Source of the DNA: Janthinobacterium agaricidamnosum NBRC 102515 = DSM 9628
GTDB taxonomy: Bacteria > Pseudomonadota > Gammaproteobacteria > Burkholderiales > Burkholderiaceae_D
Assembly (NCBI RefSeq): GCF_000723165.1
Contig: NZ_HG322949.1
Span: forward strand, 2,898,903-2,962,902
Reading direction: 5' to 3'
Length of the DNA stretch: 64,000 nt
A model generated the notes under the pieces. It did not search any database. It worked only from the letters and a program-made list of their open reading frames with translations, and was not told the origin of the DNA. Both the position numbers and the translations under genes were made by a program. Below, piece by piece: positions 16,232 to 25,576 of the stretch; the stretch's first letter is position 1; the number at the start of each line of letters is the position of its first letter.

Positions 16232-17814
16232 GCGCCGATGTCAAATCCGCGCTGCCGGCAGTCGCGCCACGCGGCGTGACATTGCTGCCCACGGCCAACC
16301 TTACGCTGCGCCCTCGCCAACTGCTGCCATGCCTGGGCGTGATCGCCGCGATCCTGCTGTTATATCGCGACACGCTGTCGGACATGGTCTTGTTATGGTG
16401 GCGTTCGCAAACCTTCGCCCATGGTTTTGCCGTGCTGCCGGTCTGCCTGTGGCTGGCCTGGCGCCAGCGCCGCAGCCTGGCCGCGCTGCGGCTGGCGCCG
16501 GCCGCCGGCGGCTTCGTGCTGCTGCCGTTGCTGGCGCTGGCATGGCTGCTGGCCTTTGCCGCCAATGTGCAAGTGGTCGCCCAATACGCGGTCACCGCGA
16601 TGATCCCGGCCGCCGTGATCGCCATGCTGGGCTGGCCGGCGGCGCGGCGGCTGGCCTTTCCGCTGGCCTATCTATTCCTGGCCGTGCCGTTCGGCGAAGT
16701 GTTCATTCCGCCGCTGATCGATTTCACGGCCCGTTTCACGGTCGGCGCACTGCAACTGACCGGCGTGCCGGTATTTCGTGAAAATAATAATTTCAGTATT
16801 CCCAGCGGCAACTGGTCGGTGGTCGAGGCATGCAGCGGCTTGCGCTACGTGATCGCCTCGCTGGCGCTGGGTATCTTGTATGCGTACCTGAATTACCATG
16901 GCTTGTGGCGCCGCATCGCCTTCATCGTGGTGGCGCTGTTATTGCCGATCCTGGCCAACGGCTTGCGCGCCTATCTGATCGTGATGATAGGCCACTGGAG
17001 CAATATGCAACTGGCGGTCGGCGTCGACCACCTGGTCTATGGCTGGCTGTTTTTCGGCCTGGTGTCGCTGCTGCTGTTCTGGGCCGCCTCGTTCTGGCGC
17101 GACTCGCCGCCGGCGCACAGCAAGCCGGGCATGGCGGCGGCAAGCCTCCCCTTCCCCGCCCCGGCGCGCGCCATCCTGCTGGGGGCGGCGGCTGGCTGCG
17201 TCGCACTGGCGGCGGCCGGCCCGCTGCTGGCCGGGCGGATAGCGGCGCCCGGCGGCGACAGCCGTCCGGCCGCCGCCGCGCTGTCGATCGCAGCACCTGG
17301 CGGCGCCTGGTCGGCGTTGCCGGCCGCCGCCGGCCAATGGCGCGCGCCGCACGCCGGCACGCCGCTCGAATTCGTGCAATCGTACCGCGGTCCGGACGGC
17401 CCGGTCAGCCTGCAAGTGGCCTGGTATGCGCGCCAGAGCCGCGACGCTCAATTGCTGGCCCATCTCAACAAGCCGTATGGCGAGCCATGGCTGGCGCTGG
17501 ACGATGACGCCAGGAGCGTGCCGGTCAACGGCAAAACCTTGCATCTGCGGCAAATCACGCTGCAAAACGGCAGTAGCCGGCTGCTGTTGTGGCGCTGGTA
17601 CCGCCAGAGCGGCAGCGACACCGGCAACAGTTTTTTGGTCAAACTACTGCTGGCCAAGGCCAAACTCTTGCAGACCGACCAGGGCGGCGCCGAAATTACC
17701 ATCAGCGCGCCCTACGATGACCTGGGCCCGCCGCCGGAGGCCCGTCTGTCGGCATTCTTGTCGGCCATGCTGCCGTCCATACAACAAGGATTGAACAATG
17801 CTGTTGACCAGTGA
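16228..17814 (+). CDS. xrtA: Exosortase A fused to an EpsI domain
   Basis: A 528-residue protein. Residues 1-295 are a multi-helix membrane transpeptidase of the EpsH/exosortase family with its catalytic residues visible: Cys202 in Val-Glu-Ala-Cys-Ser-Gly-Leu-Arg, Arg247 in Ala-Asn-Gly-Leu-Arg-Ala-Tyr and His268 in Val-Asp-His-Leu-Val-Tyr-Gly-Trp. The remainder, after another helix near 310-335, is an EpsI (DUF3485) periplasmic domain. Exosortases cleave and anchor proteins carrying a C-terminal PEP-CTERM signal, and exosortase A genes travel with this type of polysaccharide locus. No PEP-CTERM substrate is encoded in the window. The 3' end overlaps the next glycosyltransferase by 17 bp. Confidence 0.9.
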   Translation: MSADVKSALPAVAPRGVTLLPTANLTLRPRQLLPCLGVIAAILLLYRDTLSDMVLLWWRSQTFAHGFAVLPVCLWLAWRQRRSLAALRLAPAAGGFVLLPLLALAWLLAFAANVQVVAQYAVTAMIPAAVIAMLGWPAARRLAFPLAYLFLAVPFGEVFIPPLIDFTARFTVGALQLTGVPVFRENNNFSIPSGNWSVVEACSGLRYVIASLALGILYAYLNYHGLWRRIAFIVVALLLPILANGLRAYLIVMIGHWSNMQLAVGVDHLVYGWLFFGLVSLLLFWAASFWRDSPPAHSKPGMAAASLPFPAPARAILLGAAAGCVALAAAGPLLAGRIAAPGGDSRPAAAALSIAAPGGAWSALPAAAGQWRAPHAGTPLEFVQSYRGPDGPVSLQVAWYARQSRDAQLLAHLNKPYGEPWLALDDDARSVPVNGKTLHLRQITLQNGSSRLLLWRWYRQSGSDTGNSFLVKLLLAKAKLLQTDQGGAEITISAPYDDLGPPPEARLSAFLSAMLPSIQQGLNNAVDQ

Positions 17815-19012
17815 ACCCGTCAGCGGCGCGCAGGGCGCCAGCCTGCAGGCCACGGCGCCGGGCACGCCGCCGCTGATCGTGCACCTGATCCACCAGTTGG
17901 GCGTCGGCGGCCTGGAAAACGGCCTGGTGAACCTGATTAACAATATGCCGCCGACACATTACCGGCACGCCATCGTCTGCCTCAAGGATTACACCGACTT
18001 TCATCAGCGCATCACTACGCCCGGCGTGCAAATCATCAGCCTGAACAAGCTTGAAGGCAAGGACTGGCGCCATTACCTGCGCCTGTACCGCACCTTGCGC
18101 GACTTGCGTCCGGCGCTGATCCATACCCGCAACCTGGGCTGCATCGAAGGCTTGCTGCTGGCGGCGCTGGCCGGCATCAAGTTGCGCGTGCATGGCGAAC
18201 ATGGGCGCGACATGCACGATTTGCATGGCACCAACTGGAAATACAATCTGCTGCGCAAGATGATGCGCCCGCTGGTCGGTCATTTCATTGCCGTCAGTCA
18301 AGACCTGCAATCGTGGCTGGTCGAGCGCATCGGCGCCCATCCGGCCCGTGTCACGCATATCGGCAACGGCGTCAACAGCCTGCAATTCCATCCGCGCCTG
18401 GGACCGGCGGCGGCGGTCGGTCCGCCTGGCTTCCTGTGCAATAACGCGTTTGTCATCGGCAGTGTCGGGCGGATGGTCGATGTCAAGGATTTCAAATCGC
18501 TGGTGCAAGCCTTTTTATTGTTGCTGGCACAGGAGCCGGGACCGGGTTCGCGCTTGCGCCTGATCATCGCCGGCGACGGTCCGTGCCGCGAAGCATGCCT
18601 GGCCCAGTTGCGCCAGGCCGGCGTGGCCAGCCTGGCCTGGCTGCCCGGCGCGCGCGACGACGTGCCCCAGTTGATGCGCGCCATGGACCTGTTCGTCTTG
18701 CCGTCGCTGACCGAAGGCAGTTCCAATACGATACTGGAAGCGATGTCGAGCGGCTTGCCGGTGGTCGCCACCACGGTCGGCGGCAATGTCGACCTGGTAC
18801 AGCCGGGCTGGACTGGCACACTGGTGCCGCCGCAAGCGCCCGATTTGCTGGCCGACGCGATCGCCGACTACTACAGCATGCCGGAACTGGGACCGCGCCA
18901 CGGCATGCGCGGCCGGCGCCAGGTGTTGGCGGAACACAGCTTGCTGGCGATGTCGGACGCGTATCTGGCGGTCTACGACGCGATGTTCCAGTCATTGCAC
19001 CAGCAAAGCTGA
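17798..19012 (+). CDS. Sugar transferase, PEP-CTERM/EpsH1 system-associated, type 2
   Basis: A 404-residue GT4 glycosyltransferase. The N-terminal part has His-Leu-Ile-His-Gln-Leu-Gly-Val-Gly-Gly-Leu-Glu-Asn-Gly, typical of the second exosortase-associated transferase. The C-terminal half has the Gly-Ser-Val-Gly-Arg-Met donor motif and Pro-Ser-Leu-Thr-Glu-Gly-Ser-Ser-Asn-Thr-Ile-Leu-Glu-Ala-Met. It should act in the cytoplasm on the lipid-linked saccharide. ATG 17798 has an AAGGA ribosome binding site inside the exosortase gene, so the genes are translationally coupled. Confidence 0.86.
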   Translation: MLLTSEPVSGAQGASLQATAPGTPPLIVHLIHQLGVGGLENGLVNLINNMPPTHYRHAIVCLKDYTDFHQRITTPGVQIISLNKLEGKDWRHYLRLYRTLRDLRPALIHTRNLGCIEGLLLAALAGIKLRVHGEHGRDMHDLHGTNWKYNLLRKMMRPLVGHFIAVSQDLQSWLVERIGAHPARVTHIGNGVNSLQFHPRLGPAAAVGPPGFLCNNAFVIGSVGRMVDVKDFKSLVQAFLLLLAQEPGPGSRLRLIIAGDGPCREACLAQLRQAGVASLAWLPGARDDVPQLMRAMDLFVLPSLTEGSSNTILEAMSSGLPVVATTVGGNVDLVQPGWTGTLVPPQAPDLLADAIADYYSMPELGPRHGMRGRRQVLAEHSLLAMSDAYLAVYDAMFQSLHQQS

Positions 19013-19037
19013 GGGCCAGCGCCCCGAAAGGACCACC

Positions 19038-20972
19038 ATGTGCGGCATCGTCGGCATTTTCGATTTATACGGCAGGCGCGACATCGACGCCCGGGTCTTG
19101 CACGCGATGAACCAGAGCCAGCGCCATCGCGGCCCCGATGAAGCCGGGCTGCACCGCGAACCGGGACTGGGACTGGGTCACCGGCGCCTGTCCATCATCG
19201 ACCTGGCCAGCGGCCAGCAGCCGCTGTTCAATCAAGCGCGCGACGTGGTGCTGGTATTTAATGGTGAAATTTATAATTTCCAGGCATTACGACGCGAATT
19301 GAGCCAGTTCGGCCACCGTTTCCGCACCCACAGCGATACCGAAGTGATCGTGCATGCCTGGGAACAATGGGGCGAACGCTGCGTCGACCGCTTGCGCGGC
19401 ATGTTCGCCTTCGGGCTGTGGGATAAGCGGCAGCAGCTGTTATTCCTGGCGCGCGACCGGCTCGGCGAAAAACCGCTGTATTACGGATTGCCCGGCGACG
19501 GCTGTTTGCTGTTCGGCTCGGAACTCAAGGCGCTGCTGGCCTATCCGGCGATGCCACGCAAGCTCGATCCCCTGGCGGTGGAGGATTATTTTGCCTACGG
19601 TTACGTGCCTGAACCGCGCAGCATCTTTGCCGCCATACATAAATTACCACCCGGCCATACACTCACACTACGCCACGGCGCGCCGCCGCCAGCCAGCCGG
19701 CAATATTGGGACGTTCCCTTCGAACCGCGCCAGGTGGCCAGCGAAGCGCAGGCCGGCGACGAATTGATCAGCCGGCTGCGCGAAGCAGTCAGCATCAGGC
19801 TGGTGGCCGAAGTGCCGCTGGGCGCGTTTTTATCCGGCGGCGTCGATTCCAGCGCGGTGGTGGCGATGATGGCCGGCTGCAGGCAGGAGCCGGTCGAGAC
19901 TTGCTCGATTTCGTTTGGCGACCCGGCCTTCGACGAATCGTCTTACGCCGACCGCGTGGCGCGGCGCTACCAGACCCGGCACCATGCGCTGCGCGTCGAG
20001 CAAGACGATTTTGCGCTGGTCGACCAGTTGGCCGCGCTGTACGATGAACCGTTCGCCGACAGTTCCGCGTTGCCGACCTACCGCGTGTGCCAGCTGGCGC
20101 GCCAGCGCGTCACGGTGGCCCTGTCCGGCGATGGCGGCGACGAAAACCTGGCCGGTTACCGGCGCTACCGCTGGTTCATGCATGAGGAACGCTGGCGCAA
20201 GCTGTTGCCGGCGGGCTTGCGCCGGCCGCTGTTCGGCGCGCTCGGCCACCTTTATCCGAAAGCCGACTGGGCTCCGCGCATGCTACGCGCCAAGACCACC
20301 TTCGAAGGCCTGGCGCGCGATTCGGTGGCGGCCTATTTCCATGGCGTATCGATCATCAGCGATGCGATGCGCCAGCGCCTGTTCAGCGCCTCGCTGCGCC
20401 GCGAACTGGGCGGCTACCAGGCGGTCGAAGTGATGCGCCGCCACGCCGCCGCCAGCCCGACGCAAGACAGCCTGTCGCTGATCCAGTACCTGGACCTGAA
20501 AACCTATTTGCCGGGCGATATATTAACCAAGGTCGACCGGGCCAGCATGGCGCATGGCCTGGAAGTGCGCGTGCCGCTGCTCGACCATCCACTGGTGGAA
20601 TGGATCTCCGGCTTGCCGCCCGGCTTGAAACTGCGCGGCGCCGAAGGCAAATACCTGTTCAAGCAAGCGTTGCGGCCCTACCTGCCGGACGACATCCTGT
20701 ACCGCGACAAGATGGGTTTTTCGGTGCCGCTGGCGGCATGGCTGCGCGGCCCGCTGCGCCAGCGCCTGCGCAGCAGGCTGCTGGGGCCGACCTTGCGCGA
20801 ATCCGGCCTGTTCGACATGGCGTGTATCGAAGACATGCTGGAACGCCACGATTCGGGCCGGCGCGACCATAGCGCGCCGCTGTGGTCGTTGCTGATGTTC
20901 GAATCCTTTTTGCGCCACACACTGGCCGGCGCCATGCCGCCAGCGACACAACCCGACCTGGCCATGGCCTGA
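19038..20972 (+). CDS. Exosortase A system-associated amidotransferase 1 (asparagine-synthase-like)
   Basis: A 644-residue class II glutamine amidotransferase joined to an asparagine-synthase PP-loop domain. The mature N-terminal nucleophile is present (Met-Cys-Gly-Ile-Val-Gly, Cys2). The ATP-binding loop Ser-Gly-Gly-Val-Asp-Ser-Ser lies near residues 265-271, followed by Ser-Gly-Asp-Gly-Gly-Asp-Glu. In exosortase A loci this protein is thought to amidate a carboxylate of the saccharide or a bound amino acid rather than free aspartate; that is inferred from context. The start is fixed by Cys2 and by GAAAGGA upstream. Confidence 0.86.
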   Translation: MCGIVGIFDLYGRRDIDARVLHAMNQSQRHRGPDEAGLHREPGLGLGHRRLSIIDLASGQQPLFNQARDVVLVFNGEIYNFQALRRELSQFGHRFRTHSDTEVIVHAWEQWGERCVDRLRGMFAFGLWDKRQQLLFLARDRLGEKPLYYGLPGDGCLLFGSELKALLAYPAMPRKLDPLAVEDYFAYGYVPEPRSIFAAIHKLPPGHTLTLRHGAPPPASRQYWDVPFEPRQVASEAQAGDELISRLREAVSIRLVAEVPLGAFLSGGVDSSAVVAMMAGCRQEPVETCSISFGDPAFDESSYADRVARRYQTRHHALRVEQDDFALVDQLAALYDEPFADSSALPTYRVCQLARQRVTVALSGDGGDENLAGYRRYRWFMHEERWRKLLPAGLRRPLFGALGHLYPKADWAPRMLRAKTTFEGLARDSVAAYFHGVSIISDAMRQRLFSASLRRELGGYQAVEVMRRHAAASPTQDSLSLIQYLDLKTYLPGDILTKVDRASMAHGLEVRVPLLDHPLVEWISGLPPGLKLRGAEGKYLFKQALRPYLPDDILYRDKMGFSVPLAAWLRGPLRQRLRSRLLGPTLRESGLFDMACIEDMLERHDSGRRDHSAPLWSLLMFESFLRHTLAGAMPPATQPDLAMA

Positions 20973-21009
20973 AGCGCCGACTATCCATGGTATTACCCTA
21001 AGGAATCGC

Positions 21010-22287
21010 ATGCGCATCCTGCACATACTGGATCATTCGCTGCCGCTGCAAAGCGGCTATACCTTTCGCACGCTGGCGATCTTGAAGCAGCAGCGCGCCT
21101 TCGGCTGGTCGACCAGCCATTTGACCAGCGCAAAACAAAGCCAGCATCGAGACAGGCACGACCAGCAATCCGGCCTGGCCGAACAGCGCGTCGACGGCTG
21201 GCATTTTTTTCGCACCGCGCCCAGCCGCCACTGGTGGGCCTGCCTGCCGCTGCTGGGCCATTACAGCATCATCATCGGCCTGCGCCAGCGCTTGCGCCAA
21301 CTGGCGCAACAACTCAGGCCGGACATCCTGCACGCCCATTCGCCGGCGCTGAACGCCATCGCCGCGCTCAGCGTCGGCCGCGCGCTGGGCATTCCGGTGG
21401 TGTATGAAATCCGCGCCTTCTGGGAAGATGCGGCGGCCGACCATGGCACTGGCCGCATCAACGGCTTGCGCTACCGGCTCAGCCGCGCGCTGGAAAGCTA
21501 TGCGCTGCACCGGGTCGACGCGGTCACCACCATTTGCGAGGGCTTGCGCATAGACCTGGCCGCGCGCGGCATTCCGGCGGCAAAAATCACGGTGATCCCG
21601 AACGCGGTCGACAGCAGCGCCTTCGAGCGGCCCTCGGCCGACGGACCGCAACTGGCGCGCCAACTGGGGCTGCACGGCCATCTGGTGCTGGGTTTCATCG
21701 GCTCCTTTTACGCTTATGAAGGCTTGGCGCTGTTGTTGCAAGCGATGCCGCGCCTGCTGGCCGCGTTTCCATCGCTGCGCCTGCTGCTGGCCGGCGGCGG
21801 ACCGCAGGAAGCCGAATTGATGCGTCTGTCCGAACGGCTCGGCATCAGCCGCCAGGTGGTGTTCGCCGGCCGCGTGCCGCACGCGCAGATCGGCGCGTAT
21901 TACCAGATGATCGACATGCTGGTCTATCCGCGCCTGCCGATGCGGTTGACCGAGCTGGTCACGCCCTTAAAACCGCTGGAAGCGATGGCGCAAGGCCGGC
22001 TGGTGGTCGCTTCCGACGTCGGCGGCCACCGTGAATTGATTAGCCATGGCAAGACCGGCATCTTGTTCGAGGCTGGCAAGGCCGATGCGCTGGCCGACGC
22101 GGTGCTGCAATTGCTGCACGACGCCGACAGCTGGCCGTTCCTGCGCCGGGCGGCGCGCCATTATGTGCTGCAGGAACGCAACTGGAGCAGCAGCGTCAGC
22201 CGCTACGCCGGCATTTACCAGCGCCTGATTTCAAACAATCAATCGCACCAGTCCCCGAGCAAGCCGTCCAGCAAGGTGCCGCCATGA
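21010..22287 (+). CDS. Glycosyltransferase, exosortase A system-associated (GT4)
   Basis: A 425-residue GT4 transferase with the distinctive N-terminus Ile-Leu-Asp-His-Ser-Leu-Pro-Leu-Gln-Ser-Gly-Tyr-Thr-Phe-Arg, seen in the third transferase of exosortase A loci. The C-terminal donor domain has Gly-Phe-Ile-Gly-Ser-Phe-Tyr-Ala-Tyr-Glu-Gly and Thr-Pro-Leu-Lys-Pro-Leu-Glu-Ala-Met-Ala. It is preceded by an AAGGA ribosome binding site. The last 20 residues are Ser/Gln/Pro-rich. It overlaps the fusion gene by 4 bp. Confidence 0.86.
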   Translation: MRILHILDHSLPLQSGYTFRTLAILKQQRAFGWSTSHLTSAKQSQHRDRHDQQSGLAEQRVDGWHFFRTAPSRHWWACLPLLGHYSIIIGLRQRLRQLAQQLRPDILHAHSPALNAIAALSVGRALGIPVVYEIRAFWEDAAADHGTGRINGLRYRLSRALESYALHRVDAVTTICEGLRIDLAARGIPAAKITVIPNAVDSSAFERPSADGPQLARQLGLHGHLVLGFIGSFYAYEGLALLLQAMPRLLAAFPSLRLLLAGGGPQEAELMRLSERLGISRQVVFAGRVPHAQIGAYYQMIDMLVYPRLPMRLTELVTPLKPLEAMAQGRLVVASDVGGHRELISHGKTGILFEAGKADALADAVLQLLHDADSWPFLRRAARHYVLQERNWSSSVSRYAGIYQRLISNNQSHQSPSKPSSKVPP

Positions 22288-24743
22288 AACTGTCCGGCCT
22301 CCGCATCGCGCTGGTCGGTCCCGTGCCGCCGCCGTCGGGCGGCATGGCCAACCAGACCGGACAACTGGCGGCGCTGCTGCGCGCCGACGGCGCCACCGTG
22401 CAACTGCTGGCAGTCAACCTGCCGTGGCCGCCGCACTGGGCCTGGCTGGGCCGGATCAAGTTCCTGCGCGCCATGCTGCGCCTGCCGCTCCATGTATGGC
22501 GCTTGTGGCGCGTGGCCGATACGGTCGACCTGTTCCACATCATGGCCAATTCCGGCTGGTCCTGGCATTTGCACGCCGCGCCGGCTGTATGGATCGCCAT
22601 GCTCAAAGGCAAGCCATCGGTATTGAACTACCGCGGCGGCGAGGCGGCGGCATTTTTCGCCAGGAGTCCACGGCTGGTGACGCTCAGCCTGCGCCGCGCC
22701 GACAGCATCGTGGTGCCGTCGGCCTTCCTGGCCGCGATCTTCGAGCAATACGGCTTTGCCGCCCAGATCGTGCCGAATGTCATCGACCTGGGCCGCTTTG
22801 CGCCGCGTGGCCCCAGCCAGCCCCGGCTCCGTCCGGCCGGGAACGGTCCGCACATCCTGGTGGCGCGCAACCTGGAAACCATTTACGACAATGCCAGCGC
22901 CATACGCGCGTTTGCCGTCGTCAGGCAAACCTGCCCTGGAGCCAAGCTGTGCATCGCCGGCAGCGGTCCGCAACTGCCATCCTTGCAACAATTGGTGGCC
23001 ACGCTGGGACTGGCCGATAGCGTCACCTTTACCGGCCGGATCGACAACAGTGCCATGAGCGCGCTGTACCAGGCCAGCGACATCGTGCTCAATCCCAGCC
23101 TGGCCGACAATATGCCGGTCTCGGTGCTGGAAGCGCTGGCTTGCGGCGTGCCGCTGGTCAGTACCGACGCCGGCGGCATTCCGCATCTCTTGCAACACCA
23201 GGCCAGCGCGCTGCTGGTGCCGCCCGGCGATGTGCAAGCGATGGCGCAGGCGCTGCTGACGCTGATCCGCAGCCCGTCGACGGCGCGTCGCCTGGCCGCC
23301 AACGGCTTGCTGCATGTCGCGCAATTTTCGTGGGACAGCGTGGCACCGCTGCTGATGGCGCAATACCGCCGCGTGCTGCGCGGCCCCCGTTCCGGCCTGT
23401 ACACCCGGCTGGTAGCCGCCGTGCTGTTTCCGCTGCATGAAAAATGCAAGCGCCACGACAGCCTGGCGCTGCGCCGCCAGATGGAATTGTCGCAATGGTG
23501 GAGCGCCGAGCGGCTGCGGCAATGGCAATTGCAGCGCTTGCGCAGCTTGCTGGAACACGCCCAGGCCCATGTGCCCTACTACCGGGCCTTGTTCGCCAGC
23601 ATCGGCTTCGACGCCGGCCAGGTCGATACGCTGGCCGACCTGGTCCGCTTGCCGCTGCTGGTCAAGGCCGACATCGGCTTTTGCCGCAACGCATTCAAAT
23701 CCAGCCAGGCGCGCGGTTTGCAGCGTTTTAACACCGGCGGCTCCAGCGGCGAACCGCTGGTATTTTATATCGGCCGCGAACGCATCAGCCACGATGTCGC
23801 CGCCAAATGGCGCGCCACGCGCTGGTGGGGCGTCGATATCGGCGACCGCGAAGTGGTGGTGTGGGGTTCGCCGATCGAGCTCAAGGTGCAAGACCGGCTG
23901 CGGCGGCTGCGCGACCGCCTATTGCGCAGCACGCTGCTGCCGGCGTTTGAAATGTCGGCCAACAAAGTCGACGGCTTCATCCGCCAAATCCGCCGCATCC
24001 GGCCGCGCATGCTGTTCGGCTACCCGTCGGCGCTGAGCCATATCGCGCGCCGCGCCGCCGATACCGGCACCGCGCTGGACGGCCTCGGCGTGCGGGTCGC
24101 CTTCGTCACCTCGGAACGGCTGTACGATGAACAGCGCGACACCATCGGCCGCGCGTTCGGCTGCCCGGTGGCCAATGGCTACGGCGCGCGCGACGCCGGT
24201 TTCATCGCCCATGAATGCCCGGAAGGCGGCATGCACATCACCGCCGAAGACATCATCGTCGAAATCGTCGACGCGGCCGGCCAGCCGCTGCCGCCGGGCG
24301 CCAGCGGCGCCATCGTGGTGACCCACCTGGCCAGCCGCGATTTTCCCTTCATCCGCTACGCCACCGGCGACGTCGGCACGCTGGCGAGCGAACCGTGCGC
24401 CTGCGGCCGCGGCTTGCCGCTGCTCAAGCACATCGACGGCCGCAGCACCGACTTCGTGGTGGCCCACGACGGCACCGTCATGCATGGCCTGGCGCTGGTC
24501 TACATCTTGCGCGACTTGCCGCAAGTGCGCGGTTTCAAGATCATCCAGGAAAGCCTGCTGTTGACGCGCATCCTGCTGGTCGCGCTGCCGGTGCTGGACC
24601 AGGCCGCCAGGCTGGCCATCGTCGCCGGCTTCCAGGCCAGGCTGGGCGCGGCAGTCGCCATCGTCATCGAAGAAATGACGGAAATCAGCCCCGACACGTC
24701 CGGCAAATTCCGCTATGTCGTCAGTAAAATCCTTGCAACTTGA
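22284..24743 (+). CDS. Fusion of GT4 glycosyltransferase and CapK/PaaK-like adenylate-forming enzyme
   Basis: An 819-residue protein with two complete domains. Residues 1 to about 372 are a GT4 glycosyltransferase (Pro-Pro-Pro-Ser-Gly-Gly-Met-Ala-Asn-Gln at the start, Val-Leu-Glu-Ala-Leu-Ala-Cys-Gly-Val-Pro near 285). Residues from about 390 to the end resemble the CapK branch of phenylacetate-CoA ligases, with the AMP-binding loop Asn-Thr-Gly-Gly-Ser-Ser-Gly-Glu-Pro-Leu near 478-487 and a Cys-Ala-Cys-Gly-Arg segment near 710. CapK-like genes usually stand alone in polysaccharide loci. The frame is unbroken across the junction. A CapK domain could activate a carboxylic acid for attachment to the sugar just transferred; its substrate is unknown. 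Confidence 0.82.
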   Translation: MKLSGLRIALVGPVPPPSGGMANQTGQLAALLRADGATVQLLAVNLPWPPHWAWLGRIKFLRAMLRLPLHVWRLWRVADTVDLFHIMANSGWSWHLHAAPAVWIAMLKGKPSVLNYRGGEAAAFFARSPRLVTLSLRRADSIVVPSAFLAAIFEQYGFAAQIVPNVIDLGRFAPRGPSQPRLRPAGNGPHILVARNLETIYDNASAIRAFAVVRQTCPGAKLCIAGSGPQLPSLQQLVATLGLADSVTFTGRIDNSAMSALYQASDIVLNPSLADNMPVSVLEALACGVPLVSTDAGGIPHLLQHQASALLVPPGDVQAMAQALLTLIRSPSTARRLAANGLLHVAQFSWDSVAPLLMAQYRRVLRGPRSGLYTRLVAAVLFPLHEKCKRHDSLALRRQMELSQWWSAERLRQWQLQRLRSLLEHAQAHVPYYRALFASIGFDAGQVDTLADLVRLPLLVKADIGFCRNAFKSSQARGLQRFNTGGSSGEPLVFYIGRERISHDVAAKWRATRWWGVDIGDREVVVWGSPIELKVQDRLRRLRDRLLRSTLLPAFEMSANKVDGFIRQIRRIRPRMLFGYPSALSHIARRAADTGTALDGLGVRVAFVTSERLYDEQRDTIGRAFGCPVANGYGARDAGFIAHECPEGGMHITAEDIIVEIVDAAGQPLPPGASGAIVVTHLASRDFPFIRYATGDVGTLASEPCACGRGLPLLKHIDGRSTDFVVAHDGTVMHGLALVYILRDLPQVRGFKIIQESLLLTRILLVALPVLDQAARLAIVAGFQARLGAAVAIVIEEMTEISPDTSGKFRYVVSKILAT

Positions 24744-24755
24744 AAGAGAGCCCGC

Positions 24756-25508
24756 ATGTTTCCCTTCACCACAGTGTTACTGATCCTTGCCGTATCGCTG
24801 CTGTGCCTCTATACGCTGCACAAAGTGCGGCTGATCCATTTGCTGCTGCACGATATCAAGGACCAGTCGCTGCACGGCCCCGACCAGTTGTTCCGCCAGG
24901 TCGAAGCGTTGCACAATCTGCAGCTGGAATTGCGGCTGGACAAAAGCCTGCCCGCCACGCGCGGCTGGGCGGCCTCGCCCGACTTCTTGCTGGAAGTGGC
25001 GCGCAACGTGCTGGCCGCCAAGCCGCGCAAGGTGCTGGAATGCGGCAGCGGCGCGTCGACCGTGGTGCTGGCGCGCTGCCTGCAATTGAATGGCGGCGGC
25101 AAATTATGGAGCCTGGAACACGATGCCGCTTACGCCGAGCAAACCCGGCAGCAACTGGCGCGCCACGGCTTGTCCGACTGGGCCGAAGTGCTGCATGCGC
25201 CCTTGCACGATGGCGTGACCGGCATCGATGGCTGGCCATGGTACCAGCATGACATTCTGTCCAGCAAAGAAGCAATCGACATGCTGGTAATCGACGGCCC
25301 GCCGCAAGCGGTACACCAGCTGGCGCGCTACCCGGCCGGCCCGGTCCTGTTCGAACGACTGCGCCTGGGCGGCAAGATCTTCCTCGACGATGCGGCCCGG
25401 CCCGATGAACAGCAAACGCTGCAACGCTGGAAAAGCGAATTCCCGCAATTCGAACATGCCACCCGGGTGTGCGAAAAAGGTTGTGCGGTGCTGACGCGTT
25501 GCCTTTGA
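24756..25508 (+). CDS. Membrane-anchored class I SAM-dependent methyltransferase-like protein
   Basis: A 250-residue protein with an N-terminal membrane helix (about residues 3-20) and a Rossmann-type domain. Motif I reads Val-Leu-Glu-Cys-Gly-Ser-Gly-Ala-Ser-Thr near residues 90-99, followed by an acidic loop (Ser-Leu-Glu-His-Asp) and Met-Leu-Val-Ile-Asp-Gly-Pro-Pro. This resembles methyltransferases found in exopolysaccharide loci that cap or decorate sugars, but the acceptor is unknown. It is the last gene of the core operon, 12 bp after the fusion gene. The first usable starts of the next gene lie 26 bp or more after its stop. Confidence 0.7.
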   Translation: MFPFTTVLLILAVSLLCLYTLHKVRLIHLLLHDIKDQSLHGPDQLFRQVEALHNLQLELRLDKSLPATRGWAASPDFLLEVARNVLAAKPRKVLECGSGASTVVLARCLQLNGGGKLWSLEHDAAYAEQTRQQLARHGLSDWAEVLHAPLHDGVTGIDGWPWYQHDILSSKEAIDMLVIDGPPQAVHQLARYPAGPVLFERLRLGGKIFLDDAARPDEQQTLQRWKSEFPQFEHATRVCEKGCAVLTRCL

Positions 25509-25576
25509 ATCGATCCGTGCAGCACTCCGCTGGCATGGCTCGGGTAGGGAACTTTACTTTGATCACGACCACTGAG

